From positions 911,069 through 975,068 of the forward strand of contig NZ_JAMXLB010000001.1 in assembly GCF_024054195.1 (NCBI RefSeq): DNA of 64,000 nt, in the 5' to 3' direction. The stretch is from Flavobacterium sp. NRK F7 (lineage in GTDB: Bacteria; Bacteroidota; Bacteroidia; Flavobacteriales; Flavobacteriaceae). The notes under the pieces are model-generated. The model was not told the origin of the DNA, searched no databases, and saw nothing but the letters and a program-made list of their open reading frames with translations. The position numbers and the translations under genes were made by a program. Below, one piece after another: positions 36,348 to 43,804 of this stretch; position 1 is the first letter of the stretch; each line of letters begins with the position of its first letter.

Positions 36348-36353
36348 TTTTAA

Positions 36354-36950
36354 TTATTTGGTTATTAGTTTATTTAAAATTTCAATTCCTTTTGCTGTGC
36401 AAATACCTCTCAAGTGGTATTCTAAATAGTTTAATTGGACTTCTCTTGGACTAAATTTTTTGGGGTCAAAAATTTCAGCATCTTTAATACTTGTCATTCC
36501 AGCAAAATAAAAACGACTAATTAATTCTTTATTGATTTCACTTCTAAACAAGCCTAATGCAATACCTTTTTCCAAGTTATCTACTACACAAGTTCCCATT
36601 TTGTCAAATTGCTTTATAGTTAAAGACTTATGTATTCTAGGATAATACTTTTGTAGTTGGTAAATAGGTGACGTTTTTTCATCTTTTAAATTTTGAACTA
36701 CAAAATCCTTGATGGCAAAAAGTTCTTCAATGGGGTTTTTATTTGCTAAAATAATTTCATCAATTCCACATGATATCCTTTCAAATAAATTACTTGTTGT
36801 AGCTTTAATTAGACTGTCTTTGTTTGAAAAATGCTGATAAATTGTTTTTTTAGAAATTCCCATTTCAGAAGCAATGTCGTCCATAGTCACACTTTTAAAT
36901 CCAAGTGTTAGGAACATTTCGGTTGCTTTTTCTAAAATTTGGTCCTTCAT
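36354..36950 (-). CDS. TetR/AcrR-family repressor of the efflux operon
   Basis: A 198-residue regulator. The N-terminal helix-turn-helix (about 20-50, SVTMDDIASEMGISKKTIYQHFSNKD) is a standard TetR DNA-binding domain; the C-terminal ~150 residues form the ligand-binding helical domain, not conserved. It is the first gene of the efflux operon. A perfect palindrome at 37003-37032 covers the -33 element of its own promoter, so it probably represses itself and the pump genes. The inducer is unknown. Confidence 0.92.
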   Translation of the reverse strand: MKDQILEKATEMFLTLGFKSVTMDDIASEMGISKKTIYQHFSNKDSLIKATTSNLFERISCGIDEIILANKNPIEELFAIKDFVVQNLKDEKTSPIYQLQKYYPRIHKSLTIKQFDKMGTCVVDNLEKGIALGLFRSEINKELISRFYFAGMTSIKDAEIFDPKKFSPREVQLNYLEYHLRGICTAKGIEILNKLITK

Positions 36951-36991
36951 ACTAGTTATATATTCATTGGTATTTAAGTTTTAATTCGATG

Positions 36992-37032
36992 CAAATATAT
37001 ACAGGAAACTTTTAATACAAAAAAAGTTTCCT
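36992..37032 (-). promoter_or_regulatory. Promoter and palindromic operator of the tetR-efflux operon
   Basis: On the minus strand TTTG (37021-37018), an 18-base spacer and TATATTTG (36999-36992) make an almost ideal Bacteroidetes promoter. A perfect 11-base palindrome, AGGAAACTTTT (37003-37013) and AAAAGTTTCCT (37022-37032), spans the -33 element, with an 8-base centre. This is the expected site of TetR binding. Confidence 0.82.
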
Positions 37033-37084
37033 TAGTTTTTACATAAATTTAACATTACCTTAAGAAGTAATTCTTATCCGTTAT

Positions 37085-37119
37085 TTTGATACATACTCCA
37101 AATAAAAAAACTATTTTTG
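37085..37119 (+). promoter_or_regulatory. Candidate promoter of polyprenyl synthase gene
   Basis: TTTG (37085-37088), a 23-base spacer, then TATTTTTG (37112-37119), 26 bases before the ATG. Confidence 0.6.
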
Positions 37120-37144
37120 TGCGGAAATTTATTTACCCTATACT

Positions 37145-38119
37145 ATGCACACTGTTAGTCAATTTCAAGAAATTATTAAAAATCATTTTGAAACTTTACA
37201 AATTAACAAAGAGCCTAAAAATTTATATGAACCCATAGCTTATATTCTTTCTTTAGGAGGGAAAAGAATGAGACCTGTTTTAACTTTAATGGCTACTGAA
37301 ATTTTTAATGTCTCTTGTGAGAAAGCAATTCCTGCAGCTACGGCGGTTGAGGTGTTTCATAATTTTTCATTAATTCATGATGATATAATGGATGATGCTC
37401 CTTTACGAAGAGGCAATCAAACCGTACATGAAAAATGGGATGTGAATACAGGAATTTTATCGGGTGACGCCATGCTTATCATAGCGTATCAGTTCTTTGA
37501 AAGTTATGAACCTGTAATTTTTCAACAATTGGCTAAATTATTCAGTAAAACGGCTTTAGAAGTTTGCGAAGGGCAACAATATGATGTGGATTTCGAAACC
37601 AGAGACGATGTTACCATTCCTGAATATTTAAAAATGATTGAATATAAAACAGCAGTCTTGGTAGGTGCAGCCATGAAAATGGGTGCGATTGTTGCAGAAA
37701 CGTCTAGTGAAAATGCCAATTTAATCTATGATTTTGGTCTAAATTTAGGAATTGCCTTTCAGTTGCAAGATGATTATTTAGATGCTTTTGGAAATCCAGA
37801 AACTTTTGGAAAACAAGTAGGAGGGGATATTATAGAAAATAAAAAAACCTATTTGTACTTAAAAGCTTTAGAATTTAGTAAAGCAGATGATAAAGAGCAA
37901 TTGTTGCATTTGTTTTCCATACAGCCTACAGATAATATAAATAAAATTGCATCCGTAAAAGAAATTTTTGTGAGTTCAGGTGCAGCCAATGCTACTCAAG
38001 ATGCTATAAAAGATTATACACTTAAAGCTTTTGATACCTTAGAAAAAATGGAAATTTCAAAAGAGAAAAAGATGATTTTGAGGGCTTTTGGAGAAAAGTT
38101 GATGAATAGAAATGTGTAA
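37145..38119 (+). CDS. Polyprenyl synthetase (trans-isoprenyl diphosphate synthase)
   Basis: It chains isopentenyl diphosphate onto allylic diphosphates. The 324 residues hold both Asp-rich metal-binding motifs: DDIMDDA (Asp79, Asp80, Asp83) and DDYLDAFG (Asp209, Asp210, Asp213), plus GGKRMRP (about 38-44). Such enzymes make geranylgeranyl or longer prenyl diphosphates for quinone side chains, carotenoids or lipid carriers; product length cannot be told from these motifs alone. A single-gene unit with its own -7 box; the next gene is separated by an inverted repeat. Confidence 0.92.
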   Translation: MHTVSQFQEIIKNHFETLQINKEPKNLYEPIAYILSLGGKRMRPVLTLMATEIFNVSCEKAIPAATAVEVFHNFSLIHDDIMDDAPLRRGNQTVHEKWDVNTGILSGDAMLIIAYQFFESYEPVIFQQLAKLFSKTALEVCEGQQYDVDFETRDDVTIPEYLKMIEYKTAVLVGAAMKMGAIVAETSSENANLIYDFGLNLGIAFQLQDDYLDAFGNPETFGKQVGGDIIENKKTYLYLKALEFSKADDKEQLLHLFSIQPTDNINKIASVKEIFVSSGAANATQDAIKDYTLKAFDTLEKMEISKEKKMILRAFGEKLMNRNV

Positions 38120-38136
38120 TTAAATTACAATTTTGG

Positions 38137-38186
38137 AAATTCCAAATCCCAATAAGGTATTTTAAAGTTTTTGGAATTTGGAATTT
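38137..38186 (+). terminator. Inverted repeat after polyprenyl synthase gene
   Basis: AAATTCCAAAT (38137-38147) and ATTTGGAATTT (38176-38186) pair perfectly over 11 bases with a 28-base loop, followed by ATTTTTTT. Likely a weak terminator; the long loop makes this less certain. Confidence 0.5.
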
Positions 38187-38199
38187 ATTTTTTTAATTT

Positions 38200-38550
38200 A
38201 TGTATATACAACCTGTAAATATCGATGACTTAATCAATCAATCAGAAGAAAATCACTTGTATTTTAAATTGATTGAGCAAACCAACAAAGATTTTGCTTT
38301 GGCAAACGAACCCATTGATATTCCTTTGGATATTTTTCCTTTTCAGTTTAAAGAATTGGTACACGAAAAAATGTATCGTTTAATTCAACACAAATTTGCT
38401 GAATATTTAAATTTACTTTATATAATTGATGTTTCTGAAAGTGAAATTAAAAAATTAGACGGTTCTGATTTAGTTATATTAGCAGAACAAGTTACTTTTT
38501 TAGTGCTAAAAAGAGAATGGCAAAAAGTATGGTTTAGAAATAAGTACTAG
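38200..38550 (+). CDS. Conserved hypothetical protein
   Basis: I do not recognise this 116-residue protein. It is acidic-leaning, has no signal peptide or membrane helix, and is predicted mostly helical with a hydrophobic core (FPFQFKELVHEKMYRLIQHKFAEYLNLLYII); LVILAEQVTFLVLKREWQKVWFR at the end forms a possible amphipathic helix. The frame is intact, with A-rich sequence before the ATG. It lies in the same orientation as the polyprenyl synthase and converges with the barrel-protein gene 8 bases later, with no terminator between. Confidence 0.72.
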   Translation: MYIQPVNIDDLINQSEENHLYFKLIEQTNKDFALANEPIDIPLDIFPFQFKELVHEKMYRLIQHKFAEYLNLLYIIDVSESEIKKLDGSDLVILAEQVTFLVLKREWQKVWFRNKY

Positions 38551-38557
38551 TATTCTT

Positions 38558-39103
38558 TTAAAAATAAACCCTTATAAAAGGCATAAAAGCATTGGCATAA
38601 ACACCTTGATTTTCTTTGTATAAAACATTGTACCGCAAACCAAACGTTACATTTTGAGATCGATAACCAGCGCCTAAAAACAAGGCTGTATTCCAAAAAT
38701 TATCGGTAAAATTGCCATAATAATCCTCAAAAGTAGTATTTACTCTTAATTGTTCTAATTCAGCTGAAAGTTGGATTTGCTCTAAAGGGTTAAAGAGACC
38801 AATAATGCTTCCTCCATAGAGATTCGATTGATATACATTTTTTTGTTTCACATAACTATATTGTAAACCAAGACCAGCTGCAAAATAGTCATTAAAGTTA
38901 TAGATGGCACTAGGTGCAACAGTTACATTCGTATAATTATTGCCAAAACCAAGACCTAAACCACCACCAAATTGTACTTTTTCCCAAAATAAACTTCGTG
39001 ATTCAATAGACTCATTTTCTTGTGCATTACTATGAAAAACATTTGTTATTAAAAGGGTAAAAACCAAACAAAATGTTAAAAAAAACTGCTTATTCTTTTT
39101 CAT
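38558..39103 (-). CDS. Outer-membrane beta-barrel protein
   Basis: A 181-residue exported protein with a signal peptide (about 1-27, ending in FHSNAQ). The rest alternates short glycine-rich and aromatic strands (VQFGGGLGLGFGNNYTNVTVAPSA, AAGLGLQYSYVKQK, VTFGLRYNVLYKE) and ends in the aromatic-tipped strand MPFIRVYF, as in eight-stranded outer-membrane barrels. Relatives sit beside sucA in many Flavobacteria, and database entries sometimes carry an unsupported 'alpha-ketoglutarate decarboxylase' name; the sequence shows no dehydrogenase features. It is divergent from sucA by 113 bases. Confidence 0.82.
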   Translation of the reverse strand: MKKNKQFFLTFCLVFTLLITNVFHSNAQENESIESRSLFWEKVQFGGGLGLGFGNNYTNVTVAPSAIYNFNDYFAAGLGLQYSYVKQKNVYQSNLYGGSIIGLFNPLEQIQLSAELEQLRVNTTFEDYYGNFTDNFWNTALFLGAGYRSQNVTFGLRYNVLYKENQGVYANAFMPFIRVYF

Positions 39104-39170
39104 AGGCCCAATTCTAAAAAAAATATGTTATAAAAGTACGATTTTCTTTAAAAGATTATAGCAAATGTTT

Positions 39171-39178
39171 TACTTTTG
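39171..39178 (+). promoter_or_regulatory. -7 box of the sucAB operon
   Basis: TACTTTTG matches TAnnTTTG, 38 bases before the sucA ATG. I see no clear -33 element. Confidence 0.6.
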
Positions 39179-39216
39179 CATAATATTTTTAACCAAATCG
39201 TCATTAGACTAGATAT

Positions 39217-41988
39217 ATGGATAGGTTTTCCTTTTTAAATGCTGCTCATACAGCATTTTTCGCTGATTTATACGATCAATATTTACAAAACCCAGATACT
39301 GTTGAACCGAGTTGGAGAAGTTTTTTCCAAGGTTTTGATTTTGCAAATGAGTTTGCAAGTCCAGTGGAGCAATTGTCAGCCATGGCAAATGGAACTACAA
39401 CTGTAAATGACAATGCTGAAAAAATACTTAAAGAATTTAATGTTCTTAAGTTAATTGAAGGATATCGAACGCGAGGACATTTGTTTACTAAAACAAATCC
39501 TGTAAGAGAGAGAAGGACATATTCACCTACATTAGCCATCGAGAATTTTGGATTATCACAATCCGATTTGAATACGGTTTTTGATGCAGCTAAAATGGTA
39601 AACATGCAACCAAGTACTTTAGCTGAAATTATCAAACATCTTGAAAGTGTTTATTGTTCTTCCATAGGAGTAGAATACATGTATATTCGTGACCCAAAAG
39701 TGCAAGAATGGATTAAGAACCGATTGGATATTAATGATAATCAGCCTAATTTTTCGGCAGAACAAAAGAAAAATATTTTAGGAAAGTTAAATGAAGCGGT
39801 TTCTTTTGAAACGTTTTTACATGCTAAATATGTTGGACAAAAGCGATTTTCATTGGAAGGCTGTGAATCGGCTATTCCAGCTTTAGATGCATTAATAGAA
39901 GCTGCTGCTGAAAAAGGTGTAGAGCAATTTGTAATGGGAATGGCTCACCGAGGGCGTTTGAATGTTTTAGCCAATATTTTTGGAAAGAATACACAAAATA
40001 TTTTCTCAGAATTTGATGGAAAAGATTATGATGATGATATGTACTTCGATGGTGATGTAAAATACCACTTAGGACTTACATCAGATAGAGAAACAAATTC
40101 TGGTAAAAAAATCAATTTAAATTTAGCACCAAACCCGTCACATTTAGAAACTGTTGGTGCCGTTATAGAAGGTATTGCTAGAGCAAAACAAGATCGAAAT
40201 TATCCAGATAATGCTTCTAAAGTATTGCCTATTGCTTTGCATGGAGATGCCGCTGTTGCTGGACAAGGTATTGTTTATGAAATCATTCAAATGGCAAAAT
40301 TGGATGGTTACAAAACAGGAGGAACCATTCACTTGGTCATCAACAACCAGGTTGGTTTTACCACAAATTATTTAGATGCGCGTTCATCTACCTATTGTAC
40401 CGATGTCGCAAAAGTGACATTATCTCCAGTTTTACATGTGAATGCAGATGATGCTGAAGCAGTAGTTCATGCCATGTTGTTTGCGTTAGATTACCGAATG
40501 GAATTTGGTACCGATGTATTTATCGACCTATTAGGCTATAGAAAATATGGACATAATGAAGGGGATGAGCCTAAATTTACACAACCTATTTTATATAAAG
40601 CAATTTCAAAACATAAAAATCCAAGAGATATTTATGCTGAAAAATTGAAGAATGAAGGTATTATTGATGCTAATTATGTCAAAGAATTAGAAGAGAAATA
40701 CAAAGCAAAACTCGATGAAAACTTAGAAGAATCTCGTAAAAAAGACTTAACAGTCATTACACCTTTCATGCAAAATGAATGGACCGGATTTGAACAAGTT
40801 TCAGATGCAGGAATGCTTGAAAAACAAGATACGTCTTTCAATAAAGAAAAATTAACTGAAATAGCAAAAACCATATGCGAATTGCCTTCTAATAAGAAAT
40901 TTATTAGTAAGATTACTAAAATTATCAAAGATCGAAATGATATGTATTTTGAGAAAGATAGTTTAGATTGGGCAATGGGCGAACTCTTAGCCTATGGTAC
41001 TTTATTACAAGAAGGTTACGACGTACGTATTTCGGGTCAGGATGTAGAAAGAGGTACTTTTTCTCATAGACATGCTGTAATTAAAGTAGAAGACTCTGAA
41101 GAAGAAGTAGTTTTATTAAACGATATCAAAGATAAAAAAGGGAATTTTTATATTTATAATTCCTTACTTTCCGAATATGGAGTAGTTGGTTTTGAATATG
41201 GATATGCCTTAGCTTCACCAAATACATTAACGATATGGGAAGCACAATTTGGAGATTTTTCTAATGGTGCTCAAATTATGATTGACCAATATATTTCTGC
41301 AGGGGAAGATAAGTGGAACAATCAAAACGGATTGGTAATGTTGTTGCCTCACGGATACGAAAACCAAGGAGCGGAGCACTCATCAGCACGTATGGAGCGT
41401 TACTTACAAATGTGTGCGAAACACAATATGTATATTGCAGATTGTACTACACCAGCTAACTTCTTCCATTTGTTGAGAAGACAAATGAAAAGTAAATTCC
41501 GCAAGCCTTTAATTGTATTTACACCAAAGAGTCTGTTACGTCTAGATTTAGCAGTTTCAAAAGTTGATGAATTAGCAAACGGACAATTCCAAGAAATTTT
41601 AGATGATCCAAATGTTACGGATAAAAAAGCAATAAAAACATTAGTGCTTTGTACGGGTAAAGTGTACTACGATATTATTATTAAAAGAGAAGAATTAGAA
41701 AGAAATGATGTAGCCGTAGTACGTTTAGAGCAATTATTCCCATTAGCTACGGATCAAATTAAAGCGATTATTGAGAGCTATCCAAATGTAGAAGATTATG
41801 TTTGGGCTCAAGAAGAGCCTAAAAACATGGGAGCTTACAGTTATATGTTAATGAATTTCGATTTAGTAAAATTAAGATTAGCATCACCAAAAGCCTATAG
41901 TGCTCCTGCTGCAGGAAGTTACGAGCGTTCTAAAAAACGCCAGAAAAAAGCTATAGAAATGGTTTTCGATAAAACAATAGTTCAATAA
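39217..41988 (+). CDS. sucA: 2-oxoglutarate dehydrogenase E1 component
   Basis: The thiamine-dependent subunit that decarboxylates 2-oxoglutarate in the TCA cycle. The 923 residues begin with the family's head MDRFSFLNAAHTAFFADLYDQY, needed for E2 binding, followed by KRFSLEGCESAIPALDAL, the MAHRGRLNVLANIFGK region, GDAAVAGQGIVYE (thiamine diphosphate binding), and a transketolase-type second half (QDVERGTFSHRHA, LLPHGYENQGAEHSSAR). Length is close to other E1 proteins. It is followed by sucB 68 bases later. No lpd gene is in the window, so E3 must lie elsewhere. Confidence 0.97.
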   Translation: MDRFSFLNAAHTAFFADLYDQYLQNPDTVEPSWRSFFQGFDFANEFASPVEQLSAMANGTTTVNDNAEKILKEFNVLKLIEGYRTRGHLFTKTNPVRERRTYSPTLAIENFGLSQSDLNTVFDAAKMVNMQPSTLAEIIKHLESVYCSSIGVEYMYIRDPKVQEWIKNRLDINDNQPNFSAEQKKNILGKLNEAVSFETFLHAKYVGQKRFSLEGCESAIPALDALIEAAAEKGVEQFVMGMAHRGRLNVLANIFGKNTQNIFSEFDGKDYDDDMYFDGDVKYHLGLTSDRETNSGKKINLNLAPNPSHLETVGAVIEGIARAKQDRNYPDNASKVLPIALHGDAAVAGQGIVYEIIQMAKLDGYKTGGTIHLVINNQVGFTTNYLDARSSTYCTDVAKVTLSPVLHVNADDAEAVVHAMLFALDYRMEFGTDVFIDLLGYRKYGHNEGDEPKFTQPILYKAISKHKNPRDIYAEKLKNEGIIDANYVKELEEKYKAKLDENLEESRKKDLTVITPFMQNEWTGFEQVSDAGMLEKQDTSFNKEKLTEIAKTICELPSNKKFISKITKIIKDRNDMYFEKDSLDWAMGELLAYGTLLQEGYDVRISGQDVERGTFSHRHAVIKVEDSEEEVVLLNDIKDKKGNFYIYNSLLSEYGVVGFEYGYALASPNTLTIWEAQFGDFSNGAQIMIDQYISAGEDKWNNQNGLVMLLPHGYENQGAEHSSARMERYLQMCAKHNMYIADCTTPANFFHLLRRQMKSKFRKPLIVFTPKSLLRLDLAVSKVDELANGQFQEILDDPNVTDKKAIKTLVLCTGKVYYDIIIKREELERNDVAVVRLEQLFPLATDQIKAIIESYPNVEDYVWAQEEPKNMGAYSYMLMNFDLVKLRLASPKAYSAPAAGSYERSKKRQKKAIEMVFDKTIVQ

Positions 41989-42056
41989 AAAAATTCAAAT
42001 GTCAGCCCTGTCATTAAAAAATGCAAGTATAGGGTCAACTTTTAAACTAAAAGAAT

Positions 42057-43280
42057 ATGATTTTAGAAATGAAAGTCCCATCACCGGGAGAGTCAATTAA
42101 AGAAGTAGAAATTGCAACTTGGTTAGTACAAGATGGCGATTATGTTGAAAAAGATCAAGCTATTGCTGAGGTAGATTCAGATAAAGCTACTTTAGAATTA
42201 CCAGCGGAAGCAAGTGGTATTATTACTTTAAAAGCGGAAGAAGGTGATGCGGTTGCTGTTGGTGCAGTAGTCTGTTTAATTGATACGGGTGCTGCAAAAC
42301 CATCTGGTAACGATAACGGTGCAGTTGCTTCAAAAGAAGAAGTGAAAACAGAAGTTAAAAAGGATGAAGCACCAAAGGCTCCAGCGGAAACAGAAAAAAC
42401 ATATGCTTCTGGAACACCCTCTCCAGCAGCAAGAAAAATATTAGAAGAGAAAAGCATTGAGCCATCTACTATCGTAGGAACGGGTAAAGGTGGACGCATC
42501 ACTACTGAAGATGCTAAAAATGCAGTGCCTTCAATGGGAACACCTACTGGTGGTAACAGAGGTTCTGAGAAAACGAAATTATCCATGTTACGTCGTAAAG
42601 TGGCAGAACGTTTAGTATCTGCTAAAAATGAAACAGCTATGTTAACTACTTTTAATGAAGTAGACATGACTGCGATTTACGACTTACGTAACCAATATAA
42701 AGACGAATTCAAAAACAAGCACAATGTTGGTTTAGGATTTATGTCTTTCTTTACAAAAGCAGTAACTCGTGCGTTACAATTGTACCCAGATGTTAACTCT
42801 ATGATCGATGGAGATTACAAAGTGGCTTACGATTTTTGTGATATTTCTGTAGCGGTTTCTGGACCAAAAGGATTAATGGTTCCTGTAATGCGTAATGCAG
42901 AATTATTGTCTTTCAGAGGCGTTGAAGCGGAAATCAAACGTTTGGCTTTAAGAGCGCGTGACGGACAAATTACGGTAGATGAAATGACTGGAGGAACTTT
43001 CACGATTTCTAATGGTGGAGTTTTTGGAAGTATGTTATCTACTCCTATTATTAATCCTCCTCAATCTGGAATTTTAGGAATGCATAATGTAGTGGAAAGA
43101 GCTATCGTTAAAAACGGTCAAATAGTAATTGCTCCAGTAATGTTTGTAGCTTTATCGTATGATCATAGAATTATCGACGGACGTGAGTCGGTTGGTTTCT
43201 TAGTGGCTGTTAAAGAAGCTTTAGAAAATCCAGTAGAATTATTAATGGATAACAATCCTAAGAAAGCTTTAGAGCTTTAA
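42057..43280 (+). CDS. sucB: Dihydrolipoyllysine succinyltransferase, E2 of 2-oxoglutarate dehydrogenase
   Basis: The core of the complex. The 407 residues have an N-terminal lipoyl domain with the lipoylated Lys43 in EVDSDKATLELPA, an Ala/Pro/Lys/Glu-rich linker (about 80-118), a subunit-binding domain (SPAARKILEEKSIEPSTIVGTGKGGRI in part, about 120-155), and the acyltransferase domain with the catalytic motif H370-R-I-I-D374. The C-terminus LLMDNNPKKALEL is standard. The start ATG overlaps, in another frame, a 33-codon reading frame (41999-42100). Confidence 0.97.
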   Translation: MILEMKVPSPGESIKEVEIATWLVQDGDYVEKDQAIAEVDSDKATLELPAEASGIITLKAEEGDAVAVGAVVCLIDTGAAKPSGNDNGAVASKEEVKTEVKKDEAPKAPAETEKTYASGTPSPAARKILEEKSIEPSTIVGTGKGGRITTEDAKNAVPSMGTPTGGNRGSEKTKLSMLRRKVAERLVSAKNETAMLTTFNEVDMTAIYDLRNQYKDEFKNKHNVGLGFMSFFTKAVTRALQLYPDVNSMIDGDYKVAYDFCDISVAVSGPKGLMVPVMRNAELLSFRGVEAEIKRLALRARDGQITVDEMTGGTFTISNGGVFGSMLSTPIINPPQSGILGMHNVVERAIVKNGQIVIAPVMFVALSYDHRIIDGRESVGFLVAVKEALENPVELLMDNNPKKALEL

Positions 43281-43311
43281 TAAAATGATATTCTAAATTT
43301 TTAGTATAAAC

Positions 43312-43347
43312 AAAACCCCAAATTCTATGAATTTGGGGTTTTTTATT
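43312..43347. terminator. Terminator after sucAB
   Basis: AAAACCCCAAATTC - TAT - GAATTTGGGGTTTT, a perfect 14-base stem followed by a T-rich run. It lies between convergent sucB and the retropepsin gene and can act for both. Confidence 0.92.
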
Positions 43348-43366
43348 TTGAGTAACTTTACGTACA

Positions 43367-43804
43367 CTATTTCAAATACAAATAATGATTGGAATAATCA
43401 ATAATGGCTTTTCCTTGTAACAATACATCTGCACCAATAATGCCATCTACTGCTTTGGTTTTATAACTGTTCAAAGCCTCATTTACATGACTCATATCAA
43501 AAATAATAACCATAAGACTTTTGGTTTTCCAACGGCTCATTTGCAATACATTACTTTTTGAAACTTGGGTTTCCATTCCAGTTGCACCTGCTCCAGCAGC
43601 CTTCGTTTCTGAGTTTTCAGCAAATAATTGGAACTTTGAAATGCCTTCATTACCCACACAGCTATTACTGGCTCCAGTATCCAAAATAAAAGTGCCATTT
43701 ACGCCATTTATTTTGGCTTTAATAAGTAAATGTTGGGTTTTTAAAACAGTAAATTTTATCTTTTTATATTTCTTTTCTTTTAAGAAATCTTGCAATTCTT
43801 CCAT
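43367..43804 (-). CDS. Retropepsin-like aspartic protease (clan AA)
   Basis: A 145-residue protein with one retropepsin-type domain: the catalytic motif is FILDTGASNSCV (Asp42), followed by the flap region and the second signature KAVDGIIGADVLLQGKAIIDY near 110-130. Retropepsins act as dimers, so one Asp per chain is expected. There is no signal peptide or membrane helix, so it should be in the cytoplasm. The gene starts inside the end of the CHAT gene (41-base overlap), a strong sign of coupled expression. It is the last gene of the PKD-CHAT-retropepsin run. The substrate is unknown; the neighbouring proteins are candidates. Confidence 0.85.
   Translation of the reverse strand: MEELQDFLKEKKYKKIKFTVLKTQHLLIKAKINGVNGTFILDTGASNSCVGNEGISKFQLFAENSETKAAGAGATGMETQVSKSNVLQMSRWKTKSLMVIIFDMSHVNEALNSYKTKAVDGIIGADVLLQGKAIIDYSNHYLYLK

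Noticed and set aside
38120..38199. Possible repeat element or mobile remnant near TTTGGAATTTGGAATTT
   Set aside because: Only one inverted pair is present and no further copies were noticed in the window; a terminator is the simpler reading.
42155..42667. 170-codon antisense frame across sucB
   Set aside because: It mirrors the lipoyl and linker region and has no family features.
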